A program made the position numbers and the translations under genes. The notes beneath the pieces are model-generated. The model was given only the letters and a program-made list of their open reading frames with translations. It was not told where the DNA came from and did no database searches. This document shows positions 15,177 to 27,213 of a DNA stretch of 64,000 nt, in pieces (within the stretch, counting starts at the first letter, position 1; each line of letters starts with the position of its first letter). Origin of the DNA: Streptomyces sp. MJM8645 (lineage in GTDB: Bacteria; Actinomycetota; Actinomycetes; Streptomycetales; Streptomycetaceae); assembly GCF_001625365.1 (NCBI RefSeq), contig NZ_LJJF01000001.1:1364001-1428000 (forward strand), read 5' to 3'.

Positions 15177-17273
15177 TCACCCGATGTCGGTCGGATCCAC
15201 CCGCACCCGTACCGCCTCCGGCGTCCGCAGCGCGATCCGCGCGATCTGCGCCGCCTTGAGGGCCGCCGCCAGCGCCGCCCCCTGCCCGGGCGGCACCCGC
15301 AGCAGCGCGCGCTCCTGTTCCTCCCCGCGCAGGGCCGGGGCCGGTACCGGCCCGAGCACGTCCGCCTCCGAGGGCAGCCGGATCAGCCCCAGCAGGTCGG
15401 CCACGGCCGCCGGGCTGCCGCTGACCGACGCCATCCGCGACACCGGCGGGAAGTGCAGCTGCGCCCGCTCGTCGCGTTCCAGCCCGGCGTGGCCCAGCGG
15501 GTCCCAGCGGACCAGGGCCTGCACCGGCCGCGCCGACGGCTCGGCGACCACGACCACCGAGCCGCCCTCCTCGGCGGACCGGACCAGCGCGGCGGCCGCC
15601 AGCCAGAGCCGCAGCGTCTCCTCCCCGGCCCGCAGGTCGGGCCGGCCGAGCAGCGCCCAGCCGTCCAGCAGCAGCGCGGCCCCGTACCCGGTGCCGCCGT
15701 CCACCACCGGCTCCGCACCGGGCGTGGAGATCACCAGCGACGGCTCGTCCGGGACGGTGGCCAGCACCGCGTCCCGTCCGGAGGTGCGCACCGGGATCCG
15801 CGGGAACGCCTTGCCCAGTTCCTCCGCCGTGCGCCGGGCGCCGACCACCTGGGCGCGCAGCCGGAACGAGCCGCACTCGGGGCAGTGCCAGTCCGTCTCC
15901 GCCTCCCCGCACCAGCCGCAGTTCAGCGCGGCGTCGGCCGCGGGCGCCTCCAGCGGGCCCTCGCACCGCCGGCACCGGGCGGGGGTGCGGCAGCGCGCGC
16001 AGGACAGCCGGGGCACGTAGCCGCGCCGGGGCACCTGGATGAGCACCGGGTGCCCGGCGGCCAGCGACTCCCGGGCGGCCTCCCAGGCCACCGAGGGCAG
16101 CCGGGCGGACTGGGCGGCGCTGTCGCGGTGCTGGTCCTGGTCGGTGACGGTCCGCACCCGCGGCGCGATCCGGCGCACGGTCTCCCGGTCGGCGGTCAGC
16201 GGTCGGGCCCACCCGGTGCTGACCAGCTGCGCGCCCTCCACCGTGACGGCGTGGCCGCCGAGCAGCACGGCCGCGCCCTCTTCGGCGGCGCGCAGCAGCG
16301 CGACCTCGCGCACGTGCGGGTGCGGGGCGCGCGGGTCGCTGTGGCTGTTGTCGCCGTCGGACCAGACGACGACCAGCCCGAGGTCGCGCACCGGCGCGAA
16401 CATGGTGGCGCGGGTGCCGATCACGGCGTGCACCGAGCCGCGGCTCACCGCCAGCCAGCGCCGGTAGCGCTCGCGCGGGCCGAGGTCGGCCTCCAGGGCC
16501 ACGTGCCGGCCCGCGCCGAGCAATTCGGTGAGCGCCTGGTCGACCCGGGCGACCGACCGCCCCTCGGGCAGCACGACGAGCGCGCCGCGCCCGCCCGCCA
16601 GCGTGGCGGCGACGGCGCGCGCGATCTCGTACGGCCAGCCGGGGCCGGGCAGCGCCGCCCAGACGGCGCGCGGCGCGCCGCCGTCGGCCAGCGCGGCGAG
16701 GAAGTCGGGCCCGGCCGGGTAGCGCTGCCAGCCCCCGGGGGCGGGGGCCGGGGGGCGCGGGAGCGCCGGCGGCGAGGGCTCGGCCTCGGCCTTGGCGTGC
16801 CGGGGCGGGACGGCCAGTTGGAGGACGTCGGCGAGGGTGCCGGCGTAGCGGTCGGCGACGGTCCGGCAGAGCCGGAGCAGTTGGGGGGTGAGCACGGGCT
16901 CGGGTGAGAGCACCTGGGCGAGCGGGGCGAGCGGGCCGGGGAAGTCGCTCTTCTCCAGCCTGGCGACGATGAATCCGTCGTGCAGTTCCCCGCCCTCGCG
17001 CTGGCCCTTCACCACGCGCGCGCCGAAGCGCACCCGCACCCGGGCGCCCGGGCGGGCCTCCTCGGCCATCGCGGCCGGCACCTCGTAGTCGAAGAACTTG
17101 TCGATGGTGAGCACGCCCTTGTCCACCACGACCCGGGCCACCGGCAGGTGCTCGGCCCGCTTGGCGCCGCGCCACGTCCGGGGCTTGGCCCGCTTGACCG
17201 TCTCCCGGATGAACGCCAGCTGCTCCGGCTCGGCCCCGTTCTCCGTGTTCTCCGTCTCCCCTGTGCTGCTCAT
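15177..17273 (-). CDS. priA: PriA-like primosomal protein N' without helicase motifs
   Basis: 698-residue actinobacterial PriA. The N-terminal DNA-binding domain is present (LPVARVVVDKGVLTIDKFFD), and so is the zinc-binding module in about residues 418-465 with C-x-x-C pairs (CARC, CRRC, CGWC, CPEC). At the place of the Walker A loop the sequence reads LAGGRGALVVLPEGRSVARV, without G-K-T/S, and the DEAH box is replaced by WSDGDN. Family knowledge says actinobacterial PriA lacks helicase motifs, so a structural role in replication restart is likely. Located directly after metK, whose terminator separates them. Confidence 0.9.
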   Translation of the reverse strand: MSSTGETENTENGAEPEQLAFIRETVKRAKPRTWRGAKRAEHLPVARVVVDKGVLTIDKFFDYEVPAAMAEEARPGARVRVRFGARVVKGQREGGELHDGFIVARLEKSDFPGPLAPLAQVLSPEPVLTPQLLRLCRTVADRYAGTLADVLQLAVPPRHAKAEAEPSPPALPRPPAPAPGGWQRYPAGPDFLAALADGGAPRAVWAALPGPGWPYEIARAVAATLAGGRGALVVLPEGRSVARVDQALTELLGAGRHVALEADLGPRERYRRWLAVSRGSVHAVIGTRATMFAPVRDLGLVVVWSDGDNSHSDPRAPHPHVREVALLRAAEEGAAVLLGGHAVTVEGAQLVSTGWARPLTADRETVRRIAPRVRTVTDQDQHRDSAAQSARLPSVAWEAARESLAAGHPVLIQVPRRGYVPRLSCARCRTPARCRRCEGPLEAPAADAALNCGWCGEAETDWHCPECGSFRLRAQVVGARRTAEELGKAFPRIPVRTSGRDAVLATVPDEPSLVISTPGAEPVVDGGTGYGAALLLDGWALLGRPDLRAGEETLRLWLAAAALVRSAEEGGSVVVVAEPSARPVQALVRWDPLGHAGLERDERAQLHFPPVSRMASVSGSPAAVADLLGLIRLPSEADVLGPVPAPALRGEEQERALLRVPPGQGAALAAALKAAQIARIALRTPEAVRVRVDPTDIG

Positions 17274-17312
17274 CGCTCCCAGTACTACCAGGTCACACCG
17301 ACAGAACGCACA

Positions 17313-17351
17313 GAAGCGGCGCCCACCCCGCCCGGGGGTAGGCGCCGCTTC
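17313..17351 (-). terminator. metK terminator hairpin
   Basis: Perfect 11-bp stem GAAGCGGCGCC (17313-17323) with GGCGCCGCTTC (17341-17351), beginning 16 bases after the metK stop. It should limit read-through from metK into priA. Confidence 0.8.
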
Positions 17352-17367
17352 CGGACGATCAGGCCGT

Positions 17368-18576
17368 TCAGTCCTTCACGGCCGCCTTCAGCTGCTCCAC
17401 GCGGTCGGTGCGCTCCCAGGTGAAGTCGGGCAGCTCACGGCCGAAGTGGCCGTACGCCGCGGTCTGGGAGTAGATCGGGCGCAGCAGGTCCAGGTCGCGG
17501 ATGATCGCGGCCGGGCGCAGGTCGAAGACGTCGGTGACGGCCTTCTGGATGGACAGCACCGGCACGGTCTCGGTGCCGAAGGTCTCGACGAACAGGCCCA
17601 CGGGCTCGGCCTTGCCGATCGCGTACGCGACCTGCACCTCGGCGCGGCGGGCGAGGCCGGCGGCGACGATGTTCTTCGCCACCCAGCGCATCGCGTACGC
17701 GGCCGAGCGGTCGACCTTGGACGGGTCCTTGCCGGAGAAGGCGCCGCCACCGTGGCGGGCCATGCCGCCGTAGGTGTCGATGATGATCTTGCGGCCGGTG
17801 AGGCCGGCGTCGCCCATCGGGCCGCCGATCTCGAAGCGGCCGGTCGGGTTCACCAGCAGGCGGTAGCCCTCGGTGACCAGCTTGATGCCCTGGTCGGCGA
17901 GCGCCTTCAGCTCGGGCTCGACCACGAACTCGCGGATGTCGGGGGTGAGCAGCGACTCCAGGTCGATGTCACTGGCGTGCTGGGTGGAGACCACCACGGT
18001 GTCGAGGCGGACGGCCTTGTCGCCGTCGTACTCGATGGTGACCTGGGTCTTGCCGTCGGGGCGCAGGTACGGGATGGTCCCGTTCTTGCGGACCTCGGTC
18101 AGGCGGCGCGAGAGGCGGTGCGCGATGGTGATCGGCAGCGGCATCAGCTCGGGCGTCTCGTCGGACGCGTAGCCGAACATCAGGCCCTGGTCGCCGGCGC
18201 CCTGCTTGTCCAGGTCGTCCTCGTCGCCCTCGACCCGAGCCTCGTACGCGGTGTCGACGCCCTGAGCGATGTCGGGCGACTGCGCGCCGATGGACACCGA
18301 CACGCCGCAGGAGGCGCCGTCGAAGCCCTTCTTGGAGCTGTCGTAGCCGATCTCCAGGATCTTGTCCCGGACGAGCTGGGCGATCGGCGCGTACGCCTTG
18401 GTGGTCACCTCGCCGGCCACGTGCACCTGGCCGGTGGTGATGAGCGTCTCCACGGCGACCCGGGAGGTCGGGTCCTCTCGCAGGAGAGCGTCAAGGATGG
18501 TGTCGCTGATCTGGTCAGCGATCTTGTCGGGGTGTCCCTCGGTGACGGACTCCGAGGTGAACAGGCGGCGAGACAC
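17368..18576 (-). CDS. metK: S-adenosylmethionine synthetase
   Basis: 402-residue MetK, which makes SAM from methionine and ATP. Signatures seen: the N-terminal [17 protein letters not shown] with the ATP-binding His, the hexapeptide [12 protein letters not shown], the P-loop-like [16 protein letters not shown] and [10 protein letters not shown]. Full length with no gaps. GTG start with a GGGAG ribosome binding site. Its own promoter is visible upstream and a strong hairpin follows, so it is probably a separate unit between coaBC and priA. SAM made here feeds antibiotic and rRNA methylation alike. Confidence 0.97.
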   Translation of the reverse strand: MSRRLFTSESVTEGHPDKIADQISDTILDALLREDPTSRVAVETLITTGQVHVAGEVTTKAYAPIAQLVRDKILEIGYDSSKKGFDGASCGVSVSIGAQSPDIAQGVDTAYEARVEGDEDDLDKQGAGDQGLMFGYASDETPELMPLPITIAHRLSRRLTEVRKNGTIPYLRPDGKTQVTIEYDGDKAVRLDTVVVSTQHASDIDLESLLTPDIREFVVEPELKALADQGIKLVTEGYRLLVNPTGRFEIGGPMGDAGLTGRKIIIDTYGGMARHGGGAFSGKDPSKVDRSAAYAMRWVAKNIVAAGLARRAEVQVAYAIGKAEPVGLFVETFGTETVPVLSIQKAVTDVFDLRPAAIIRDLDLLRPIYSQTAAYGHFGRELPDFTWERTDRVEQLKAAVKD

Positions 18577-18655
18577 AGCGCTCCCTGGGGTTGCAGCGGC
18601 TGCTGACTGAAGGCCCCCGGCGAACCGAGGACATCCGGAAAGACTTGATTCCTGG

Positions 18656-18686
18656 AGTCTAACGGGATGCCTCCGCCGAACGTCAC
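18656..18686 (-). promoter_or_regulatory. Candidate metK promoter
   Basis: On the minus strand TGACGT (18680-18685) and TAGACT (18656-18661) are spaced by 18 bases, close to the housekeeping streptomycete consensus. The leader to the GTG is about 75 bases. No SAM riboswitch fold was recognised. Confidence 0.5.
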
Positions 18687-18726
18687 CCGCTTCCGGAAAT
18701 CTCGACCGATCTCCAGCAGGGCTTGA

Positions 18727-19974
18727 TCAGTCGCCGACCGTTTCCAGCCGCTTGACGACCAGGTCCCAGACCACGTCCGCCAACGCCTCCTTCGGACCCA
18801 CCGGAACGGCCGTCTCACTGCCGTCCGAGCCCAGCACCACGGCCTCGTTGACGTCCGTCCCGAAGGCCTTGCCGTTGCCCACCTCGTTGACGACCAGCAG
18901 GTCGCAGCCCTTGCGGGCGAGCTTGGCGCGGCCGTTGGCGAGCACGTCGTCGGTCTCCGCCGCGAAACCCACCACGAGTTGGCCCGAACGGGCGCGGTGC
19001 GCCGCCAGCTCGGCCAGGACGTCGGGGTTGCGGACGAGGGCGACCGGCGCCGGCTCGACGCCCTCGACCTTCTTGATCTTGCCGCTGGCGTACTCGGCGG
19101 GCCGGAAGTCCGCCACGGCCGCGGCCATGACCACGGCGTCGGCCGACGCGGCCGCCTTCAGGGCCGCCTCGCGCAGCTCCAGCGCGGTAGAGACGTGCAC
19201 CACGTCGACCCCGGCCGGGTCGGCGAGCTCCGCGTTGGCCGAGACCAACGTCACGCGCGCCCCACGGGCCGCGGCCGTCACGGCCAGCGCGTAGCCCTGC
19301 TTGCCGGAGGAGCGGTTGCCCAGGAACCGCACCGGGTCCAGCGGCTCGCGGGTGCCGCCGGCCGAGACCACCACGTGCCGGCCCGCCAGGTCGGTCGGGG
19401 CGGCCCCGCCCCGGCGCAGCACGGCCCGGCAGGCGTCGAAGATCGCGGACGGCTCGGGCAGCCGCCCCTTGCCGGTGTCCTTGCCGGTGAGCCGCCCGAC
19501 GGCCGGCTCCAGCACGATCACGCCGCGGCGGCGCAGCGTGGCGACGTTGTCCCGGGTGGCGGGGTGCTCCCACATCTCGGTGTGCATGGCGGGCGCCAGG
19601 ACGACCGGACAGCGGGCGGTGAGCAGGGTGTTGGTGAGCAGGTCGTCGGCGAGGCCGTGGGCGGCCTTGGCGATCAGGTCGGCGGTGGCGGGGGCGACCA
19701 CGACCAGGTCGGCCTGCTGGCCGATCCGCACGTGCGGCACCTCGTGCACGCGCTCCCAGGTCTCGGTGGCGGCCGGGCGGCCGGAGAGCGCGGCCCAGGT
19801 GGCCTCGCCGACGAAGTGCAGCGCGGCCTCGGTGGGCACCACGGTGACCTGGTGGCCGGACTCGGTGAACCGGCGGAGCAGCTCGCACGCCTTGTAGGCG
19901 GCGATGCCGCCGCTGACGCCGAGGGCGACGCGCGGCGCGTCCGCCGACCCGCTCCGGTCCGAAGTCGCGCTCAT
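18727..19974 (-). CDS. coaBC: Bifunctional CoaBC (phosphopantothenoylcysteine synthetase/decarboxylase)
   Basis: 415-residue fusion enzyme of CoA synthesis. The N-terminal flavin-dependent decarboxylase CoaC has RVALGVSGGIAAYKACELLR, the PAMHTEMWEHPA substrate motif and the catalytic His in the LHFVGEATWAAL region. The C-terminal CoaB part has VVVSAGGTREPLDPVRFLGN and NRSSGKQGYALA, plus the flexible-flap Lys in ASGKIKKVEG. The start MSATSDRSG at 19974 has purine-rich GGAGG and GGGAG runs upstream; an in-frame start 11 codons earlier is less likely. It follows rpoZ, after that gene's terminator. Confidence 0.95.
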   Translation of the reverse strand: MSATSDRSGSADAPRVALGVSGGIAAYKACELLRRFTESGHQVTVVPTEAALHFVGEATWAALSGRPAATETWERVHEVPHVRIGQQADLVVVAPATADLIAKAAHGLADDLLTNTLLTARCPVVLAPAMHTEMWEHPATRDNVATLRRRGVIVLEPAVGRLTGKDTGKGRLPEPSAIFDACRAVLRRGGAAPTDLAGRHVVVSAGGTREPLDPVRFLGNRSSGKQGYALAVTAAARGARVTLVSANAELADPAGVDVVHVSTALELREAALKAAASADAVVMAAAVADFRPAEYASGKIKKVEGVEPAPVALVRNPDVLAELAAHRARSGQLVVGFAAETDDVLANGRAKLARKGCDLLVVNEVGNGKAFGTDVNEAVVLGSDGSETAVPVGPKEALADVVWDLVVKRLETVGD

Positions 19975-20068
19975 ACTCCCGCTCTCCTCCACTCCTGGGA
20001 CGTGCACACCCTACGGCCCCTCAGCCGCCGCGCGCACCGTGGTCGATCCCACAGCCCCCGGGAATGCC

Positions 20069-20104
20069 GAAGGGCCCGGCGGAAACGATTCCGCCGGGCC
20101 CTTC
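20069..20104 (-). terminator. rpoZ terminator hairpin
   Basis: Perfect 15-bp stem: GAAGGGCCCGGCGGA (20069-20083) with 20090-20104, 6-base loop, starting 25 bases after the rpoZ stop. One of the strongest hairpins in the window. Confidence 0.85.
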
Positions 20105-20128
20105 CACAAGAAACTTCGGAGCACCGCC

Positions 20129-20395
20129 TCAGGCGGCTTCGATCGCCTCGGCGGTCAGCATGCCCGCGTTGATCTCGCGCAGCGCGATCGACAGCGGCTT
20201 CTCGTGCACGTGGGTGTCGACCAGCGGGCCGACGTACTCGAGCAGGCCCTCACCGAGCTGGGAGTAGTACGCGTTGATCTGACGCGCGCGCTTGGCGGCG
20301 TAGATCACGAGGCTGTACTTGGAGTCGGTGGCCTCAAGCAGCTCGTCGATCGGCGGGTTGATGATGCCCTCGGGCGCGGTCATGGAAGAGGACAC
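20129..20395 (-). CDS. rpoZ: RNA polymerase omega subunit
   Basis: 88-residue omega subunit, which helps assembly of RNA polymerase. The sequence [20 protein letters not shown] and the following [18 protein letters not shown] are near-invariant in streptomycetes. I use the GTG at 20395 ([10 protein letters not shown]), which agrees with known streptomycete omega starts and has a GGAAGG ribosome binding site. It follows gmk with 37 bp between them, the usual actinobacterial pair. Confidence 0.97.
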   Translation of the reverse strand: MSSSMTAPEGIINPPIDELLEATDSKYSLVIYAAKRARQINAYYSQLGEGLLEYVGPLVDTHVHEKPLSIALREINAGMLTAEAIEAA

Positions 20396-20432
20396 GCGAA
20401 AACCTTCCGAAAGGGTGGAAAAGACAGACAGG

Positions 20433-20990
20433 TCAGGCTACACCGAGCAAGGCTAGCAGTTCGCCCGCTACCTGCTCGACGGAGGTGTTGACAAGGGTCG
20501 TGTCGAACTCGGTCTCGGCCGCGAGCTCGACCTTGGCCGCCTCCAGCCGCTTCGCGATCACGTCCTGCGACTCCGTGCCCCGACCGGTCAGCCGACGGAC
20601 CAGCTCGTCCCAGCTCGGCGGGGCCAGGAAGACCAGCTGCGCCTCGGGCATCGACTCGCGCACCTGGCGGGCGCCCTGGAGGTCGATCTCCAGCAGGACG
20701 GGCTCGCCGCGCTCCAGCTTCTCCAGCACCGCCGAGCGCGGGGTGCCGTAGCGGTTGCCGGCGAAGACGGCCCACTCCAGCAGCTCGCCGTTGGCGATCA
20801 GCTTGTCGAACTCGTCGTTGTCGACGAAGTGGTACTGGACCCCGTTCTGCTCGCCCGGCCTCGGGTGCCGGGTCGTCGCCGACACCGAGAGCCAGACCTC
20901 GGGGTGCTGCTTCCTCATATGAGCGACGACCGTGCTCTTGCCGACCCCCGAAGGGCCGGAGAGCACGGTCAGCCGCGGACGCTCACTCAT
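20433..20990 (-). CDS. gmk: Guanylate kinase
   Basis: 185-residue guanylate kinase (GMP to GDP). Shows the P-loop [13 protein letters not shown], the GMP-binding [19 protein letters not shown] segment, YGTPRSAV and the lid-region [13 protein letters not shown]. Start is at MSERPRL (20990); the frame opens further but the upstream residues are not family-like. Lies between sIHF and rpoZ on the same strand, a conserved actinobacterial cluster. Confidence 0.96.
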   Translation of the reverse strand: MSERPRLTVLSGPSGVGKSTVVAHMRKQHPEVWLSVSATTRHPRPGEQNGVQYHFVDNDEFDKLIANGELLEWAVFAGNRYGTPRSAVLEKLERGEPVLLEIDLQGARQVRESMPEAQLVFLAPPSWDELVRRLTGRGTESQDVIAKRLEAAKVELAAETEFDTTLVNTSVEQVAGELLALLGVA

Positions 20991-21038
20991 GCACCGATTA
21001 TCCCGGATCGCGGACGGTCCCGGGACCACGGGGCACGG

Positions 21039-21365
21039 TCAGGCGGCACCGCCGCCGAACTCCCGCTCCAGGGAGGCGATCTGGTTCGTACCGAGGCCGC
21101 GGACGCGCCGGCTCTCGCTGATGCCGAGGCGTTCCATGATCTGCTTGGCACGGACCTTGCCGACGCCGGGAAGGGACTCCAGCAGTGCGGAGACCTTCAT
21201 CTTGCCGATGACGTCGTTCTCGGCCTTTCCGGCCTTGATCACCTCGTGCAGGGAGGCGCCGGAGTGCTTGAGCCGGTTCTTGACCTCGGCGCGCTCCCGG
21301 CGAGCCTCGGCGGCCTTGGCGAGCGCGGCGGTGCGCTGTTCAGGGGTAAGGGGCGGAAGAGCCAC
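21039..21365 (-). CDS. sihF: Actinobacterial integration host factor (sIHF/mIHF)
   Basis: 108-residue nucleoid-associated protein of the sIHF/mIHF type, unrelated to proteobacterial IHF. An N-terminal long basic helix (TAALAKAAEARRERAEVKNR) leads to a helix-two-turn-helix DNA-binding core with LESLPGVGKVRAKQIMERLGI and RRVRGLGTNQIASLEREFG. In streptomycetes it compacts DNA and affects development and secondary metabolism. I choose GTG at 21365 (VALPPLTPEQ), six bases after a GAGGTG site, rather than the in-frame GTG three codons upstream. Upstream of gmk. Confidence 0.95.
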   Translation of the reverse strand: MALPPLTPEQRTAALAKAAEARRERAEVKNRLKHSGASLHEVIKAGKAENDVIGKMKVSALLESLPGVGKVRAKQIMERLGISESRRVRGLGTNQIASLEREFGGGAA

Positions 21366-21505
21366 GCCGTTCACCTCAGGGTGTGGAAGGAAGGGATTGA
21401 GCTATGACTGGTTTGGATCCCAGGACACCGTCCGCAAGGGGAACCACAGGGCCCTTGACCTGCGGGAGCTACGGGTTTCGCGGCTCGCCGATGACCTATC
21501 GCCGG

Positions 21506-21534
21506 ACACTACCCGGATTGCGGCGCCACGTCAG
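21506..21534 (-). promoter_or_regulatory. Candidate sihF promoter
   Basis: CTGACG (21529-21534) and TAGTGT (21506-21511) on the minus strand are 17 bases apart. This gives a leader of about 130 bases to the sIHF start. It lies in the 383-bp gap 21366-21748, which also holds the pyrF terminator and a CRP-like site. Confidence 0.45.
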
Positions 21535-21547
21535 GAAAAGAACACGA

Positions 21548-21581
21548 AAAGTCCTGGTCAGCCAAGGCCGACCAGGACTTT
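21548..21581 (-). terminator. Terminator downstream of pyrF
   Basis: Perfect 12-bp stem AAAGTCCTGGTC (21548-21559) with GACCAGGACTTT (21570-21581), 10-base loop, about 170 bases past the pyrF stop. It separates the pyrimidine operon from sihF. Confidence 0.75.
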
Positions 21582-21624
21582 CCAGGGCAAAATGACCGCG
21601 ATTGCGAAACTTTGACACCGCCAA

Positions 21625-21640
21625 TGTGACGGCGCTCACG
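21625..21640. promoter_or_regulatory. CRP-like site between pyrF and sihF
   Basis: TGTGA-CGGCGC-TCACG matches the CRP/FNR consensus TGTGA-N6-TCACA at 9 of 10 positions. It is about 90 bp upstream of the candidate sihF -35 and downstream of pyrF. Single-site matches occur by chance in GC-rich genomes. Confidence 0.4.
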
Positions 21641-21748
21641 TCAACTTCGGTGGGGTCCGGGGACCCTCGCCGGGCTGCGCACACTGCGCAGGGTCATCGC
21701 CCCGCTACGCCGCTCGCGCCCGCGATCGCCGCTACTTCACCGCGTCCG

Positions 21749-22582
21749 CTACTTCACCGCGTCCGCGTACTCGCCGACGAACCGCTCGGCCGCCGAGCGC
21801 AGGGCCGCCACCGACGGACCGTGCTTGAGCACGTCCCGGCTGACGCTCGGCACCACGTTGATCACCGCGGCGCCGAACACCCGCGGCAGGTCGGCCATCG
21901 TCGCGCCCTGGGCCCCGATCCCGGGGGCCAGCAGCGGGCCGTTGATGGCCAGTTCCACGCCCGCGTCGGCGAGCGTCGCGCCGACGACCGCGCCGAAGGA
22001 GCCCAGCGGGGCGGCGTCGGCGTTCTCCGCCGCCAGCTGCCGCAGCACCGAGGCCGCGACCGACTCGCCGTCCGCGCCGACCGCCCGCTGCACCTCGTGG
22101 CCCTCCGGGTTGGAGGTGAGCGCCAGCGCGAACACGCCGCAGCCCTGCGCGCGGGCCAGGTCGAGGGCCGGGCGCAGCGAGCCGAAGCCCAGGTACGGGC
22201 TGACCGTGACGGCGTCCGAGAACAGCGGGCTGCCGGGCGACAGGAAGGCCTCCGCGTAGGCGGCCATGGTGGAGCCGATGTCGCCGCGCTTGGCGTCCAT
22301 CAGGACCAGCGCGCCGGCCGCCCTGGCTTCCTCGACGGACTTCTCCAGCACCGCGACGCCCTTGCTGCCGAAGCGCTCGAAGAAGGCGGCCTGCGGCTTG
22401 AGCACGGCCACCCGGTCGGCCAGCGCCTCGACGACGGTGCGGCTGAAGGTCTCCAGGCCGGCGAGGTCGTCGCCGAGCCCCCAGGCGGCGAGCAGGGAGG
22501 CGTGCGGGTCGATGCCGACGCAGAGCTGGCCGCGGGTGTCGAGGGCCTGGCGCAGCCGGGCGCCGAACGGGGCGAGGGTCAT
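21749..22582 (-). CDS. pyrF: Orotidine 5'-phosphate decarboxylase (type 2)
   Basis: 277-residue PyrF, the last step to UMP. The active-site signature VLMDAKRGDIGSTMAAYA carries the Asp-Lys-x-x-Asp catalytic set, and LCVGIDPHASLLAAWG and AVTVSPYLGFGSL are typical of the longer type 2 enzymes of actinobacteria. Last gene of the pyr operon, 100 bp after pyrD, followed by a terminator. Normal length. Confidence 0.96.
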   Translation of the reverse strand: MTLAPFGARLRQALDTRGQLCVGIDPHASLLAAWGLGDDLAGLETFSRTVVEALADRVAVLKPQAAFFERFGSKGVAVLEKSVEEARAAGALVLMDAKRGDIGSTMAAYAEAFLSPGSPLFSDAVTVSPYLGFGSLRPALDLARAQGCGVFALALTSNPEGHEVQRAVGADGESVAASVLRQLAAENADAAPLGSFGAVVGATLADAGVELAINGPLLAPGIGAQGATMADLPRVFGAAVINVVPSVSRDVLKHGPSVAALRSAAERFVGEYADAVK

Positions 22583-22682
22583 GTCGTCCTTCCGGAAGGT
22601 CGTGGGGAGGCCGCACGGAGGCCGTGCGCGGGTCCTACACGGCTCGCACGGGGCGTCGTACGGAGCCGTGGCGTACGGAGGT

Positions 22683-23798
22683 TCAGGAGGCGGCCTTGGC
22701 GCCGTCGACGGCGCTGCCGACGGCGGCGGCCAGGTCGCGGAAGCCCGCGGCCCGGATCCGGGCGGAGAGGCCCCGGTGGATCCGGCGGCACCAGAACGGG
22801 CCCTCGTAGATGAAGGCGCTGTAGCCCTGGACGAGGTCCGCGCCGTGGACGATCCGCTGCCAGACGTCCTCGGCGGTCTCGACGCCGCCGACCGAGACCA
22901 GCGTCAGCCGGCCCCCGGTCCGGGCGCGCAGGCGCTGGAGCACCTCCAGGGCGCGGGCCTTGAGCGGGGCGCCGGACAGGCCGCCCATGCCGATCTGCTC
23001 GACCCGGGCGGCGTCGGTGCGCAGGCCTTCGCGGCCGATCGTGGTGTTGGTGGCGATGATGCCGTCCAGGCCCAGTTCCAGGGCGAGGTCGGCGACCGCG
23101 TCGACGTCCTCGTCGGCCAGGTCGGGGGCGATCTTGACCAGCAGCGGGACGTGGTGCGCGGTGGTGCGGTCGGCGGCCTCGCGGACGGCGGCGAGCAGCG
23201 GGCGCAGGTGGTCCACGGCCTGGAGGTTGCGCAGCCCGGGGGTGTTCGGCGAACTGACGTTGACGACCAGGTAGTCGGCGTACTTGGCCAGCCGCTCGGT
23301 GGACTTGACGTAGTCGGCGACGGCGTCGGCCTCCTCGACCACCTTGGTCTTGCCGATGTTGACGCCGATCACCGGGGTGGAGCTGGTGTGCGGGCGGGCG
23401 GCGAGGCGCGCGGCGACCCGGGCCGAGCCCTGGTTGTTGAAGCCCATCCGGTTGATCAGCGCGCGGTCCTCGACCAGGCGGAACAGCCGGGGCGTCGGGT
23501 TGCCCGGCTGGGGCTCGCCGGTGATGGTGCCGATCTCGACGTAGTCGAAGCCGAGCATCGCCAGGCCGTCGATGCCGACGCCGTTCTTGTCGAAGCCGGC
23601 CGCCAGGCCGAACGGGCCCGGCAGGTCGAGGCCGAGGGCGGTGGTGTGCAGCGCCCGGTCGCGCGGGGCGAGCACCAGCCGCGCCAGCGTGCGCAGGCCG
23701 GGCACCGAGGAGGCGAGCCGGATCCAGAAGAAGGCGAGGTGGTGGGCCTTCTCGGGGTCCATCTTCTTGAAGACGAGGTCGAACAGCAGCTTGTACAA
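22683..23798 (-). CDS. pyrD: Dihydroorotate dehydrogenase (quinone, class 2)
   Basis: 371-residue class 2 enzyme, membrane-associated, which passes electrons from dihydroorotate to quinone. The N-terminal amphipathic extension [20 protein letters not shown] is the membrane/quinone module. FMN and substrate segments are [33 protein letters not shown] and [16 protein letters not shown] with the catalytic Ser of class 2. The start is a TTG, chosen because MYK aligns with known streptomycete PyrD and a GGGAG precedes it. A terminator-like hairpin separates it from carB. Confidence 0.94.
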   Translation of the reverse strand: MYKLLFDLVFKKMDPEKAHHLAFFWIRLASSVPGLRTLARLVLAPRDRALHTTALGLDLPGPFGLAAGFDKNGVGIDGLAMLGFDYVEIGTITGEPQPGNPTPRLFRLVEDRALINRMGFNNQGSARVAARLAARPHTSSTPVIGVNIGKTKVVEEADAVADYVKSTERLAKYADYLVVNVSSPNTPGLRNLQAVDHLRPLLAAVREAADRTTAHHVPLLVKIAPDLADEDVDAVADLALELGLDGIIATNTTIGREGLRTDAARVEQIGMGGLSGAPLKARALEVLQRLRARTGGRLTLVSVGGVETAEDVWQRIVHGADLVQGYSAFIYEGPFWCRRIHRGLSARIRAAGFRDLAAAVGSAVDGAKAAS

Positions 23799-23859
23799 AA
23801 ACCCAACTCCCGGATCAGGGCCCGGATCTGAGCGTGAGCACCCGGATCAGGGCATGGAA

Positions 23860-23896
23860 GTGGGGGGCACCCGGCTGGCCTCGGTGCCCCCCACTG
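23860..23896 (-). terminator. Hairpin between carB and pyrD
   Basis: Perfect 13-bp stem AGTGGGGGGCACC (23860-23872) with GGTGCCCCCCACT (23884-23896), just after the carB stop. It would end or attenuate transcription inside the pyrimidine gene cluster. A nearby direct repeat of CCCGGATCAGGGC (about 23811 and 23842) flanks it. Confidence 0.75.
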
Positions 23897-23904
23897 CGGT
23901 GGTG

Positions 23905-27205
<3,301 letters not shown>

Positions 27206-27213
<8 letters not shown>

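Noticed and set aside
18577..18655. SAM riboswitch in the metK leader
   Set aside because: The leader is under 80 bases and shows none of the conserved segments of SAM riboswitch classes.
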